From Marinactinospora thermotolerans DSM 45154 (GTDB lineage: Bacteria; Actinomycetota; Actinomycetes; Streptosporangiales; Streptosporangiaceae), in contig NZ_FUWS01000013.1 of NCBI RefSeq assembly GCF_900167435.1, forward strand, positions 1-64,000: DNA of 64,000 nucleotides. Reading direction: 5' to 3'. The notes beneath the pieces were generated by a model that was not told where the DNA came from, ran no database searches, and worked only from the letters and a program-made list of their open reading frames with translations. Made by a program: the position numbers and the translations under genes. This document shows, piece by piece, positions 48,889 to 57,255 of the stretch; the stretch's first letter is position 1, and each line of letters starts with the position of its first letter.

Positions 48889-49811
48889 CTTCGCTCCCCC
48901 TGGCTCTCCGGCTCGCTGTCGCCCAGCCACCCCAGGAGCACCTCGTTGACCACCTGGGGCCGCTCCTGGTGCGGAAAGTGCCCGGCCCCCTCGACCAGCC
49001 GCCAACGGTAGGGGGCGTCGACGTAACGGCCGGACCCGCGAGCCGTCGCCGCGGGCAGCAACGGGTCCCCCCTGCCGTGGATCTGAAGCGTCGGCACCCC
49101 GATCGGACGGGCCATCCGGCGCATGAAACGGTACCCGTCCGGACGGAACTGCGAGCGGAACAGCCAACGGTGGTACTCCAGCGAGCAGTGCGCCACCCCG
49201 GGAATTCCGAACGCCTCCCGACACAGCCGCTCCGTCCGCGGGTCCGGCCAGCCGGGGCGGGACCAGGCGCGCAGCATCCTGCCGACGAGCGCCGCGTCAT
49301 CGGCCACCAGTCGCCGCTCCGGAAGCATCGGCACCTGGAAGCCGAAGAAGTGCCGTCCGTGCCAGCCCTGTACCCCCGACAGGACCTCGGCGCGCAACCG
49401 CAGAGGATGCGGCATCGACACCACCGCCAGCCGGCGCACCGACCTCGGGAAGTACACCCCCATCGTCCAGGCCAGCAGGCCCCCCGTGGCGTGCCCCGCG
49501 ACGATCGCGCTCGGCTCGCCGAGCGCCCTGATCAGGCTGGCCGTGTCCGAGGCCAGGTTGATCAGGTCGTAGCCGCGTGGCGGCTTGTCACTGGCCCCGT
49601 ATCCGCGCAGATCGACCGCCACCGCCCGGTAACCGCCCTCCGCCAACGCGGTGAGCTGGTGGTGCCAGGACCACCAGAACTGCGGAAACCCGTGCAACAG
49701 CAGGACCAGCGGCCCCTCGCCGGCCTCCGCGACGTGGAACCGCGTCCCGGCGGCGCTGACCGTCCGGTGCTCCCACGGTCCGTCGACCAGGACCACCGAC
49801 TCGTCGGACAC
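48885..49811 (-). CDS. Epoxide-hydrolase-like fold protein with Ala at the nucleophile position
   Basis: A 308-residue alpha/beta-hydrolase-fold protein close to epoxide hydrolases and haloalkane dehalogenases: LLLHGFPQFWWSWHHQLTAL near 37-56, VDLRGYGASDKPPRGY near 66-81, the nucleophile elbow GHATGG (106-111) and GAGHFPHQERPQVV near 276. The catalytic Asp or Ser is Ala108. The late His is present. It may be inactive or non-hydrolytic. GTG 49811 has GAGGGGG ahead. It is coupled to DUF309 downstream. Confidence 0.82.
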   Translation of the reverse strand: MSDESVVLVDGPWEHRTVSAAGTRFHVAEAGEGPLVLLLHGFPQFWWSWHHQLTALAEGGYRAVAVDLRGYGASDKPPRGYDLINLASDTASLIRALGEPSAIVAGHATGGLLAWTMGVYFPRSVRRLAVVSMPHPLRLRAEVLSGVQGWHGRHFFGFQVPMLPERRLVADDAALVGRMLRAWSRPGWPDPRTERLCREAFGIPGVAHCSLEYHRWLFRSQFRPDGYRFMRRMARPIGVPTLQIHGRGDPLLPAATARGSGRYVDAPYRWRLVEGAGHFPHQERPQVVNEVLLGWLGDSEPESQGERR

Positions 49812-49842
49812 CCCGCCCCCTCGATCGCCCCGCCGCGGCGGG

Positions 49843-50277
49843 TTACCTGCCGGCCGACGGATCGCGCCGCAGCACGGCCATGGTCCTCGTCATCGTGGCG
49901 CTGGTGCGCGGGGTGCCCTGCAACCGCCTGAGATAGCGGACCCCCACGAACGCCAGGACCCCGGCGACCAGCAGGTAGAACACCGTGACGATGAGGAACG
50001 CGAGCCAGGGCTGGAGCCCGAGCGCGGCCAACCCGAGCGCGATGGTGATGGACACCAGGATGAGGACCAGATGGCCCAGCACCGCGGCGACGACGAACAG
50101 CCCGGAACTCTTGGCGACCTTGCGCGCGTCGCTGGCGATCTCCAGCTTCGCGAGTTCCAGTTCGAGGCGCACCAAGCGGGAGATGTTGTCACCGGCGTCG
50201 GAGACGAGCTCGCCCAGCGAGCGCTCGGCGGCGTCGAGGTCCCCCGGTTCCTGGCCACCCGTCTGGGTCTCGGGCAT
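49843..50277 (-). CDS. Phage-holin-3-like (PF07332-type) membrane protein
   Basis: A 144-residue protein with two central helices: SGLFVVAAVLGHLVLILVSITIAL near 58-81 and WLAFLIVTVFYLLVAGVLAFVGV near 90-112. An amphipathic N-terminal region (DAGDNISRLVRLELELAKLEIASDARKVAKS) precedes them, typical of the YqjE-like family. Despite the name, these are chromosomal membrane proteins of unknown role. ATG 50277 has AAGGGAG at 8 nt. It lies 31 bp upstream of the hydrolase gene and likely shares its transcript. Confidence 0.88.
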   Translation of the reverse strand: MPETQTGGQEPGDLDAAERSLGELVSDAGDNISRLVRLELELAKLEIASDARKVAKSSGLFVVAAVLGHLVLILVSITIALGLAALGLQPWLAFLIVTVFYLLVAGVLAFVGVRYLRRLQGTPRTSATMTRTMAVLRRDPSAGR

Positions 50278-50485
50278 CGAGGTGGCTCCCTTCAGTCGGA
50301 CAAACGTCTTCCGCATCCTTGCACATATCCCCTCGCTCAAACCCTCGACGCCACGGCGGCGCCGCGGTAATCGGCTGCCCGGCATCCCCACCTGCGCGGG
50401 CGGTACACGGCCGGACCCGGACGGCCACCGTCGGGGCCGGGGCCGCGGGGGAGGCCGTCGGCCGTCGGCGCGTAGGGTGACCAAC

Positions 50486-51286
50486 GTGAATGCTGTGTCA
50501 GCCGATCCGCTGGTCCGGATCGCGGAACTTCCCGGTGTCGACGAGGCCGTGCAGGAGGCCCGGGCACTCGTCGACCGACTTCTCGGCCATCGGGTGCTGC
50601 GGCGTCGCAGCGCCGACGTCTCCCTGGAGTCGGCGCTGCGCGGCGCGCACGCCTCCGCGGCGCTCGAGGGCGCGGACGTGGCCTTGGAACAGGTACGCGC
50701 CGGGGACGTCGAGGACCCCCGGGTCAAGGGGGCGCTGCGCATCTCCGGCGAGCTCGGCGGGCTGGTCGAGACCTGGCGCAAGGCCCCCCGGCAGGTCCTG
50801 GCCCGGTTGCACGTGCTCGCCGGCGCCGACGCCGTACCGGCCGAGGCGCTCGGCCGGCCGAGGCTGGCAGGTGAGGAGGCCGGCGACCCCTTCGGTCTGG
50901 GCCCGGCGCCCGCCCCCGGACAGGTCGGTGAGCGGATCGAGGCCCTGGGAACGGTCCTGGCGGCCCGCGCCTCGGTCCCGGCCCTCGTGGTGAGCTCGAT
51001 CGTGCACGGCGAGCTGATGGCGTTGCGTCCGTTCGGCTGGGGTGACGGGCTCGTGGCCCGGGCCGCCGAGCGGTTGACGTTGGTCGAACGCGGCCTGGAT
51101 CCCAAGTCGCTGGTCTCCTCGGAGCTGGGACACGCTGAGTTGCGCGAGGAGTACGGCGAGGCGCTACGCGGCTACGTGAGTGGTCGTCCCGAAGGGCTGG
51201 CGTCCTGGATCATCCACTGTGCCGGTGCGGTGGCGGCCGGCGCCCGCGACTCGTTGGCGACCTGCGAGGCGCTCAAACGGGGGTGA
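50486..51286 (+). CDS. Fic-fold protein with degenerate catalytic motif
   Basis: A 266-residue protein with Fic features. An N-terminal inhibitory-type motif SAALEG near residue 56 fits (S/T)xxxE(G/N). The Fic loop, expected as HPFxxGNGRxxR, reads RPFGWGDGLVAR near 185. The catalytic His is replaced by Arg, and the loop Asn and Arg by Asp and Leu. AMP transfer is therefore unlikely, and a binding role is more plausible. TAGGGT lies 7 nt before GTG 50486 with no ribosome site, so it looks leaderless. Orthologous genes next to the ssd/tad locus in Streptomyces are annotated as oxidoreductases without evidence, as I recall. Confidence 0.75.
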   Translation: MNAVSADPLVRIAELPGVDEAVQEARALVDRLLGHRVLRRRSADVSLESALRGAHASAALEGADVALEQVRAGDVEDPRVKGALRISGELGGLVETWRKAPRQVLARLHVLAGADAVPAEALGRPRLAGEEAGDPFGLGPAPAPGQVGERIEALGTVLAARASVPALVVSSIVHGELMALRPFGWGDGLVARAAERLTLVERGLDPKSLVSSELGHAELREEYGEALRGYVSGRPEGLASWIIHCAGAVAAGARDSLATCEALKRG

Positions 51287-51430
51287 ACCCGCCTCCCGCC
51301 GTGTCCGGCGTCACTCCTCCGATCGGGGGCGTTCCCCGACGGGGCGGTCCGGCCCGATGACCTGACTCACTTAGGCGAATTTTCCGCCATATCACCCGAA
51401 GCCGCCTTTCCCGGCACCGGAAAAGACGGA

Positions 51431-51468
51431 CGGCGCCCCGCCGGCTCCACGGCTGAAACGGGGCGCCG
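51431..51468. terminator. Terminator after the Fic-fold gene
   Basis: CGGCGCCCCG/CGGGGCGCCG, a perfect 10-bp stem with an 18-nt loop. It separates the Fic-fold gene from the pilus locus. Confidence 0.7.
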
Positions 51469-52029
51469 CCACGGCACTTCGCTTCCGGGCTAGCAAGCGT
51501 GCATTGTGGTGTTGTCCGACCAGGTGAAACCTGGCCTGGACGAGCCTCCCGCGGCTTGGTGACGCGTGGGTACCCGGTGTCAGTGCCCAGTGGGACAAGC
51601 CCACCTCCTCCTTCCTTTCTACGCTTCTTCCCCCCACTTGAAAAGGGCCTCGTCCGACCATTCCCGGACCAGGATGCAAAATGCCGTGGTAACGTTGCGT
51701 ATTAGATTTGTTACGCGCATCGCGTGCGTGTCGCCTTCCCCGAAGGTGCCCGACCTTCCCCCGGGCACCACGGTGGCGGCACGGGCGCGATACGCCGTTA
51801 CGGGCGACCGGCACGGGCGTGTGCGCCCACCGTCGCCACTCGACGATCTCCTCCGGATACGGATCCGGCTCTCCCCCCCGGGGCCGGGCCGTGAGACGGC
51901 CCCCGCGCTCCCCCCGGCGGGGGCCGTCGCTTTTCCCCGCCTCCGGTTTTCCACAGGTCGATGTCTCCGCTTTCCGTGACGGCCTCCCCACCCGCACCGT
52001 GGAGGGGAGTCCCCGCACGGAAGGCCGTC
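51469..52029. other. Long leader of the ssd-tad locus
   Basis: 561 bp without a supported gene. An AT-rich patch at about 51670-51720 carries GTAAC/GTTAC and GCGTA/TACGC inverted repeats around TTGCGTATTAGATTTG, likely the promoter of the pilus locus. CCAGGTGAAACCTGG at 51520-51534 is a small hairpin. ATG 51961 opens the ssd frame 23 codons early but has no ribosome site. Confidence 0.4.
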
Positions 52030-53145
52030 ATGGACATCGATCCCCGCCCCGCTCCCCGTCCCCCCGCCCGGCCCGCCGAGCCCCGGCCACTGCTCGTCAC
52101 CGACCATCCCGCGCTCCTGGACGACCTGCTGCGCCTGGCCGCCGCGGCCGACGTCGAGGTCACCGTCGCCCACTCCGTGAACCATGCCGAACGCGCGTGG
52201 TCCACGGCACCGCTCGTCGTGATCGGCGCCGACCTGCTCGCTCCCCTCGCCGCGGCCCTCCCCGATCGCCATCCCAACGCCGTCGTCGTGCTGCCCGCGC
52301 CCGCGCGCGCCCCGTCCGGCGGCGACCAGGTGTGGAGCCAGGCGCTGCGCGTCGGCGCCCACGAGGTCATGTCCCTACCCGACCACGAGTCCCGGCTCGT
52401 GGACCTGTTCGCCGACGCCGCCGACGGCGGTCCACGGTGCGCCCCGCTCATCTCCGTCATCGGCGGACGGGGTGGCGCGGGCGCGAGCCTGCTCGCCGTC
52501 GCCCTCGCCCTCGCCGCGCGCCGGGCGGGGAAGCAGACCGTGCTGCTCGATGCCGATCCCCTCGGCGGCGGGCTGGACCTGCTCCTCGGCCATGAGGACG
52601 CGCCCGGAGCCCGATGGCCCGACCTCGCCGCGCGCCGGGGACGGCTCAACTGGCCCGCTCTGCGCGACTCCCTGCCATCGGCGCGCGGGATCGCGCTCCT
52701 CGCCTGGGGGCGTGGCCGCCCCTCCCCCGTTCCGGCCGTCGCGATGCAGGCCGTTGTGGCCACCGCGCTACGCGGCGCCGACCTCGTCATCGCCGATCTC
52801 CCCCGCGCGTTCGATCCCGCGACCGACGAGGTGTTACGGCGCACCACCCGCGCCCTTCTCGTGGTGCCGGCCGACGTCCACGCGACGATCGCGGCCGCGC
52901 GCCTGCTCCCGTTGCTCCGCGAACGCGTCACCGATCTCGGGCTGGTCGTGCGCGGCGCCTCCCCGGCCACCCTCACCGCGGACACGCTCTCCCTCTCCCT
53001 CGATCTCCCGCTCGCCGGCTCGCTCACCGACGAACCACGGCTCTCGGCCACCCTGGCCAAGGGCGCCCCTCCCGCGACCGGTCCCCGTTCGCCGCTGGCC
53101 GCATTCGGTGACGCGGTCGTCCGGGATATCTGTTCTCGCTCCTGA
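52030..53145 (+). CDS. ssd: Septum-site-determining-like MinD/CpaE-type protein
   Basis: A 371-residue ParA/MinD-superfamily protein of the actinobacterial Ssd/CpaE group. An N-terminal receiver-like part (residues 25-140: PLLVTDHPALLDDLLRLAAAAD) precedes the deviant P-loop GGRGGAGASLLAVALALAARR near 152. QTVLLDADPLGGGLDLLLG near 175 and VIADLPRAFDPATDEVL near 250 follow. The P-loop lacks the usual Lys-Thr pair, as in CpaE. Such proteins localise the Flp pilus machinery and affect septation. ATG 52030 has GGAAGG at 6 nt. Confidence 0.9.
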   Translation: MDIDPRPAPRPPARPAEPRPLLVTDHPALLDDLLRLAAAADVEVTVAHSVNHAERAWSTAPLVVIGADLLAPLAAALPDRHPNAVVVLPAPARAPSGGDQVWSQALRVGAHEVMSLPDHESRLVDLFADAADGGPRCAPLISVIGGRGGAGASLLAVALALAARRAGKQTVLLDADPLGGGLDLLLGHEDAPGARWPDLAARRGRLNWPALRDSLPSARGIALLAWGRGRPSPVPAVAMQAVVATALRGADLVIADLPRAFDPATDEVLRRTTRALLVVPADVHATIAAARLLPLLRERVTDLGLVVRGASPATLTADTLSLSLDLPLAGSLTDEPRLSATLAKGAPPATGPRSPLAAFGDAVVRDICSRS

Positions 53146-53276
53146 CCTCGACGTTCCCGACACAGGCCGCCCTCCTCCCCGAGGAGACCTCGAGAAGGGA
53201 CCCCCATGTCCTGCCCTCCTCCCGACCTCCGGCCCGCGCCGCTTCCCGTTCGGCGCCCATCCTCCACGCCCACCCC

Positions 53277-54485
53277 ATGAACACGGTGATCTCCCCCCGA
53301 CAGCCCCACCTCTCCCCCGGTCTCCTCGACGCGGTCCGCGCCCGGCTCATCCGCGACCGCGTCGATCCCACTCCGGCCCGGGTGGCCGCCGCGCTCCGTG
53401 CCGAGGGGGGTGTGCTCGGCGATTCCGAACTCCTCTCGATCGTCCGGGTGCTCCGGGCCGACCTCACCGGTGCCGGCCCCCTCGATCCGCTCCTCAACAA
53501 CCCCGGCATCACCGACATCCTGGTGAACGGCCCCGATCAGGTGTGGGTCGACGATGGCGGCGGCCTGCGCCGGGTTCCGCAGATCCGCTTCCGCGACGAC
53601 GGCGCGGTCCGCCGGCTCGCCCAACGACTCGCGGCCCAGGCGGGACGGCGCCTCGACTCCGCCGCGCCATGGGTGGACGCCCGTCTCCCCAACGGCGCCC
53701 GGCTCCACGCGGTGCTCGCCCCCATCGCGCCCGAGGGCACCTGTGTCTCCCTGCGCCTGCCCCGGCACCGGGTCTTCTCCATGGACGAGCTCGTCTCCTC
53801 GGGAACACTCCCCGCTGCAGGAGCGCACCTGCTCCAAGCCGTGGTGGCGGCGAAAGCCGCGTTCCTCGTCTGTGGCGGCACCGGCAGCGGCAAGACCACG
53901 TTGCTGTCCGCCCTGTTGTCCCTGACCCGGCACGACGAGCGGCTTCTCCTCGTCGAGGACTCCGCTGAGCTGCGCCCCGAGCATCCCCACGTGGTACGGC
54001 TCCAGGCCCGGCCCCCCAACATCGAGGGAACCGGTGGCGTCGATCTCCACCAGCTCGTCCGTCAGGCGCTGCGCATGCGTCCCGACCGGCTCGTCGTCGG
54101 CGAGGTCCGCGGGGCCGAGGTCGTGGACCTGCTCGCGGCCCTCAACACCGGCCACGAGGGGGGATGCGGCACCCTCCACGCCAACGCGGCCGCCGACGTA
54201 CCGGCCCGCGTCGAGGCGCTCGGATGCGCGGCGGGGATGAGCCGCCAGGCCGTCCACAGCCAGCTCTGCGCCACCAGGGCACTCATCATCCACCTCGCCC
54301 GATTCCCCGACGGTGTCCGCCGCCTCACCGAGCTGCACGTGTTGCGTCGCGACGCTAACGGCCTCGTCCACACCGTGCCCGCGATCGAGTTCCCGGCCGA
54401 GGGCGGTGTACGCGCGCACACCGGCGTCACCGACCTCGCCACCCGCCTGGCCGGTCTGTGGGCCCCTCCCCCGGGAGAGGGGTGA
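53277..54485 (+). CDS. tadA: TadA/CpaF pilus-assembly ATPase
   Basis: A 402-residue secretion ATPase that powers Flp pilus assembly. GAGPLDPLLNNPGITDILVNGPDQVWVD near 63-90 is the CpaF N-terminal domain; Walker A is CGGTGSGKTTLLSALL near 199, the Asp box VEDSAELRPEHPHVVRLQARPPN near 225 and Walker B LVVGEVRGAEVVDLLAALNTGHEG near 266. ATG 53277 has no visible ribosome site and lies 131 bp after ssd. The stop overlaps the tadB GTG by 4 bp. Confidence 0.94.
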   Translation: MNTVISPRQPHLSPGLLDAVRARLIRDRVDPTPARVAAALRAEGGVLGDSELLSIVRVLRADLTGAGPLDPLLNNPGITDILVNGPDQVWVDDGGGLRRVPQIRFRDDGAVRRLAQRLAAQAGRRLDSAAPWVDARLPNGARLHAVLAPIAPEGTCVSLRLPRHRVFSMDELVSSGTLPAAGAHLLQAVVAAKAAFLVCGGTGSGKTTLLSALLSLTRHDERLLLVEDSAELRPEHPHVVRLQARPPNIEGTGGVDLHQLVRQALRMRPDRLVVGEVRGAEVVDLLAALNTGHEGGCGTLHANAAADVPARVEALGCAAGMSRQAVHSQLCATRALIIHLARFPDGVRRLTELHVLRRDANGLVHTVPAIEFPAEGGVRAHTGVTDLATRLAGLWAPPPGEG

Positions 54486-55234
54486 TCCCCGTGCCCGTTC
54501 CCCCGTTCTCCCCCGAATCACTGCTCGTCCTGGGAACCGCCGGCTGGACGGTGCTGTGCGCCCTCCCTTCCCCCAGCGCCGTCCGGCTGCGCCGGATCAT
54601 CGGAAACGCCCCCTTACCCTCGGGTTCCTTCTGGCAACGACCGCATGGGTGGGCGAGCGCGGTCCTCGACCGCGACCGCGCACGCCGGCGCAGGGCCGCC
54701 ATCGACCTGTGCCGGGCCACGGCCGCCGAGCTTCGGGGCGGCCGTGCCCCCTCCGACGCGCTGGCCTCCGCCGTGGACGAACTCGACGCCTCGGTCGCCG
54801 CCGACCTCGGTAGGGTCGTCGCCGCCCTGCGCGGTGGAGACGACCCTGTCCCTGCGCTGTCGCGCGTTGCGGAACTACCGGGGTTCGCCGGGATGCGGCA
54901 TGTCGCGTCCTGCTGGCGGGTCGCCTACGACACCGGGGCCGGCCTGGCCGATGTCATGGACCGCCTGGCCGACTCCCTCGCCCGGGACGAGGCCCATCTG
55001 CGGGAGCTCTCCGCCCACCTCGCCGGCCCTCGCACCACCGCGCTCCTGCTCTCCCTGCTCCCCGTCGCCGGTCTGCTCCTGGCCGCCGCGCTGGGAACAG
55101 GCCCGCTGAGGTTCCTCTGCACCACGCCCGCGGGGCTCGTCTGCCTGGGCGGCGGGCTCGGTCTCGACGTCTTGGGCCTGTACTGGGTCCGCCGGATGTC
55201 CCGTGGGGTCACGGCCTGGATCGAGTCCCGATGA
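54482..55234 (+). CDS. tadB: TadB-like pilus-assembly membrane protein
   Basis: A 250-residue type II secretion F-domain protein. LVLGTAGWTVLCALPSPSAV forms an N-terminal helix. RRAAIDLCRATAAELRGGRAPSDALASAV and FAGMRHVASCWRVAYDTGAGLADVMDRLADSLARDE make the cytoplasmic F domain, and TTALLLSLLPVAGLLLAAALG with a further helix forms the anchor. GTG 54482 overlaps the tadA stop; GTG 54491 has a better-spaced GAGAGGGG and may be the true start. With TadC it forms the inner-membrane platform. Confidence 0.88.
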   Translation: MIPVPVPPFSPESLLVLGTAGWTVLCALPSPSAVRLRRIIGNAPLPSGSFWQRPHGWASAVLDRDRARRRRAAIDLCRATAAELRGGRAPSDALASAVDELDASVAADLGRVVAALRGGDDPVPALSRVAELPGFAGMRHVASCWRVAYDTGAGLADVMDRLADSLARDEAHLRELSAHLAGPRTTALLLSLLPVAGLLLAAALGTGPLRFLCTTPAGLVCLGGGLGLDVLGLYWVRRMSRGVTAWIESR

Positions 55235-55352
55235 ACCGCCGCCATCGGTTCTCTCCCCCTCGTCGGCCGGCGGGATCGCTCCTCCCGCTGCTCCCTCGCC
55301 ACACGATCCCGTCCCTCGTCCCCGGCCTCGACGTCCTCGCCGGAGTCCGGCC

Positions 55353-56108
55353 ATGACCGTCTGGGAGCTCCTGTTCGCGGTCTGTCCGACCACCGCCGCC
55401 GTGCTGCTGTGGGGCGGCCGGTCCCAGTCGGATCGACGACTCGCGGCGCTGTCGCCGGCGCCGCCCCGCCCCTCACGGCACGGCGGGGGCGCCTCCCCGT
55501 GGCGGCCGGGTCTCGTCGTCCGCGCTCTTCTCGCCTCCCTTCCCGCCGTAACACTCGTCTTGACGGTGGGGTTCGCCTGGGGGATCCCCATCGGCGCGGT
55601 CGCGGCGGTGGTGGTGTGGTGGCGGCTGGGGCGGGGCGATCCCGCCGGCATCCGCCGGCGGGACACGTGTGCCGTTTCCGCGTTTCCCGTCATCGTGGAC
55701 CTGCTGGCGGCGGTCCTCAGAGCCGGTGTCACCACCCCCGAGGCGCTCGACGCGGCCGCCACCGCGGCCACGGGTTCCCTCCGGGACGATCTGCGAGCGG
55801 TCGCCGAACGGCTACGGCTCGGCGCCGACCCCGTGGCCGCCTGGCACGGCATCGACGCTCCCGCCGAGTTCTCCGCGCTGGGGCGCACTCTGGCGCGCGC
55901 GGCCCGCACCGGTGCCCCGGTCGCCGACATGCTGGAGCGCCTCTCCCTGGAATGCCGTCACGCCGCCAGATCCCGTGTGATCACGCTGTGTCAGCGTGTC
56001 GGCGTCCTATCCGTGCTCCCCCTGGGGTTGTGCTTTCTGCCCGCGTTCGTGCTCATCGGCGTCGTCCCCCTCGTGGCCGGCCTGATTCCGACCATGGTCA
56101 TCCCCTGA
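55353..56108 (+). CDS. tadC: TadC-like pilus-assembly membrane protein
   Basis: A 251-residue F-domain membrane protein, partner of TadB. VWELLFAVCPTTAAVLLWGG is the first helix, ALLASLPAVTLVLTVGFAWGIPIGAVAAVVVWW the second pair, then AFPVIVDLLAAVLRAGVTTPEALDAAA and FSALGRTLARAARTGAPVADMLERLSLECR. The close is VLSVLPLGLCFLPAFVLIGVVPLVAGLIP. ATG 55353 has GGAG at 8 nt. A 118-bp gap after tadB is occupied by an open but unsupported frame. Confidence 0.9.
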   Translation: MTVWELLFAVCPTTAAVLLWGGRSQSDRRLAALSPAPPRPSRHGGGASPWRPGLVVRALLASLPAVTLVLTVGFAWGIPIGAVAAVVVWWRLGRGDPAGIRRRDTCAVSAFPVIVDLLAAVLRAGVTTPEALDAAATAATGSLRDDLRAVAERLRLGADPVAAWHGIDAPAEFSALGRTLARAARTGAPVADMLERLSLECRHAARSRVITLCQRVGVLSVLPLGLCFLPAFVLIGVVPLVAGLIPTMVIP

Positions 56109-56232
56109 GCGGCCGGTCCCTTTTATCCACAGGAAGGATTCGCGCCTTTCCCGCCCGGTCCTTCCCCGCCCATCCTGATCACAGGCCAGTCCTCGTCTGG
56201 ATTGCGCGCCCCTCACTCCACCGGAGGAACCC

Positions 56233-56445
56233 TTGCCCCGCTTCTCCTCTCCTCCCCGGCGTCCCCCCGGCGTCTCCCGGTCCCGGCGTCACGGCGAGCT
56301 CGGCATGTCCACCGCCGAATACGCGCTGGGCACCGTCGCCGCCTGCGCCTTCGCCGCCGTGCTCTATATGATCCTGACCGGCTCCCGCGTGCGCGACGTC
56401 CTCACCGACATGGTCACCACCGCGCTGCGCCAGGTGGGGGGATAG
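56233..56445 (+). CDS. DUF4244-family Flp-type pilin
   Basis: A 70-residue prepilin. A basic leader (RRPPGVSRSRRHGELG) is followed by MSTAEYALGTVAACAFAAVLYMILTGS. The Gly before the hydrophobic segment, with Glu at position 5 of the mature part, is the prepilin-peptidase signature. DUF4244 is the actinobacterial stand-in for Flp pilin. TTG 56233 is the likely start because GGAGGAACCC precedes it; ATG 56305 would delete the leader. It should be the main pilus subunit. Confidence 0.88.
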   Translation: MPRFSSPPRRPPGVSRSRRHGELGMSTAEYALGTVAACAFAAVLYMILTGSRVRDVLTDMVTTALRQVGG

Positions 56446-56446
56446 G

Positions 56447-56839
56447 GTGCCCCGTCCCACGGTCCTTCTCCCCGTTCCCCGTCCCGCCTTCCGGCCCGAC
56501 AGCGACGAGGGGCTGGTGACCGCCGAGATCGCCACGGCCCTGCCCGGACTGGCCCTCCTTCTCGGAATCGCCCTGGCCTCCGTCGCAACGGTGGCCGCCC
56601 ACATCATGTGCGTGGACGCCGCGCGAATCGGGGCCCGCGCCCTCGCCCGTGGCGACTCCAGCGCCTCCGCACACGCCCTCGCCTCCGGCGCGGCCCCCGA
56701 AACCGCCGACATCCGGCTCAGTGTCGACGGCGGCTACGCGCGCGTCAGCGTCAGCGCGCCGGTCCGCCTGGGCTCCGGCCCGCGGCTTCCGTTCATCGTG
56801 CGGGGCGACGCCGCCACCCCCCTGGAGCCCCGATCATGA
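56447..56839 (+). CDS. TadE-family minor pilin
   Basis: A 130-residue pseudopilin. DEGLVTAEIATALPGLALLLGIALASVATVAAHIMCVDAARIGARALARGD carries the TadE helix with an Ala-Glu-Ile motif after Thr. The C-terminal half is a small soluble domain (DGGYARVSVSAPVRLGSG). GTG 56447 lies 1 bp after the pilin stop. The stop overlaps the next gene as ATGA. It likely sits at the pilus tip or base. Confidence 0.87.
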   Translation: MPRPTVLLPVPRPAFRPDSDEGLVTAEIATALPGLALLLGIALASVATVAAHIMCVDAARIGARALARGDSSASAHALASGAAPETADIRLSVDGGYARVSVSAPVRLGSGPRLPFIVRGDAATPLEPRS

Positions 56840-57255
56840 CCCCGCCGGCACCGGGCCGAACCCCGGCCGCTCCCCTCCAGGACGACACCGGCTCGGGCAC
56901 CGTCTGGGTCATCGCCCTGTGTCTGGTCATCTGGTTCGCCACCCTGGCCGCCATAGTCGTCACCGGAGTCCGCGTGGGCCATCACAGGGCCGCCTCAGCG
57001 GCCGACCTCGCCGCTCTGGCAGCCGCACGCCACGCCCATCAGGGCCACGGCCCCTCCTGTGCCGCCGCCGACAGCGTCGCCGGCGCGAACGGGGCGCGCG
57101 TCGCCGCCTGCGCACTGGACGGGTTGGTCGTCGACGTCCACGTCGAATTCCCCCTCCCCCTGTTCTCAACGCACGCCACGGCGCACGCCCGGGCCGGCCC
57201 CGTCATCTCTTCGACGACTCCCGAGGTCCCGTCACCCCCAAAAGGAGATCCATGA
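56836..57255 (+). CDS. TadE/TadG-like helicase-adjacent pseudopilin (Rv3654c-type)
   Basis: A 139-residue protein. DDTGSGTVWVIALCLVIWFATLAAIVVTGVRVGHHRAASAADLAALAAARHA is typical of the Rv3654c/TadG-like family, with the AADLAALAAA heptad. Two Cys (PSCAAAD and AACALDG) may form a disulfide. ATG 56836 and its stop both overlap neighbours by 4 bp, so tadE, this gene and the next are translationally coupled. It is probably a minor pilus component. Confidence 0.87.
   Translation: MTPPAPGRTPAAPLQDDTGSGTVWVIALCLVIWFATLAAIVVTGVRVGHHRAASAADLAALAAARHAHQGHGPSCAAADSVAGANGARVAACALDGLVVDVHVEFPLPLFSTHATAHARAGPVISSTTPEVPSPPKGDP

Noticed and set aside
51798-54521. A 907-codon open frame on the minus strand opposite ssd and tadA.
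   Set aside because: It is antisense to genes with clear Walker motifs and has a low-complexity Arg/Gly/Ala product. It arises from the GC-rich third positions of the real genes.
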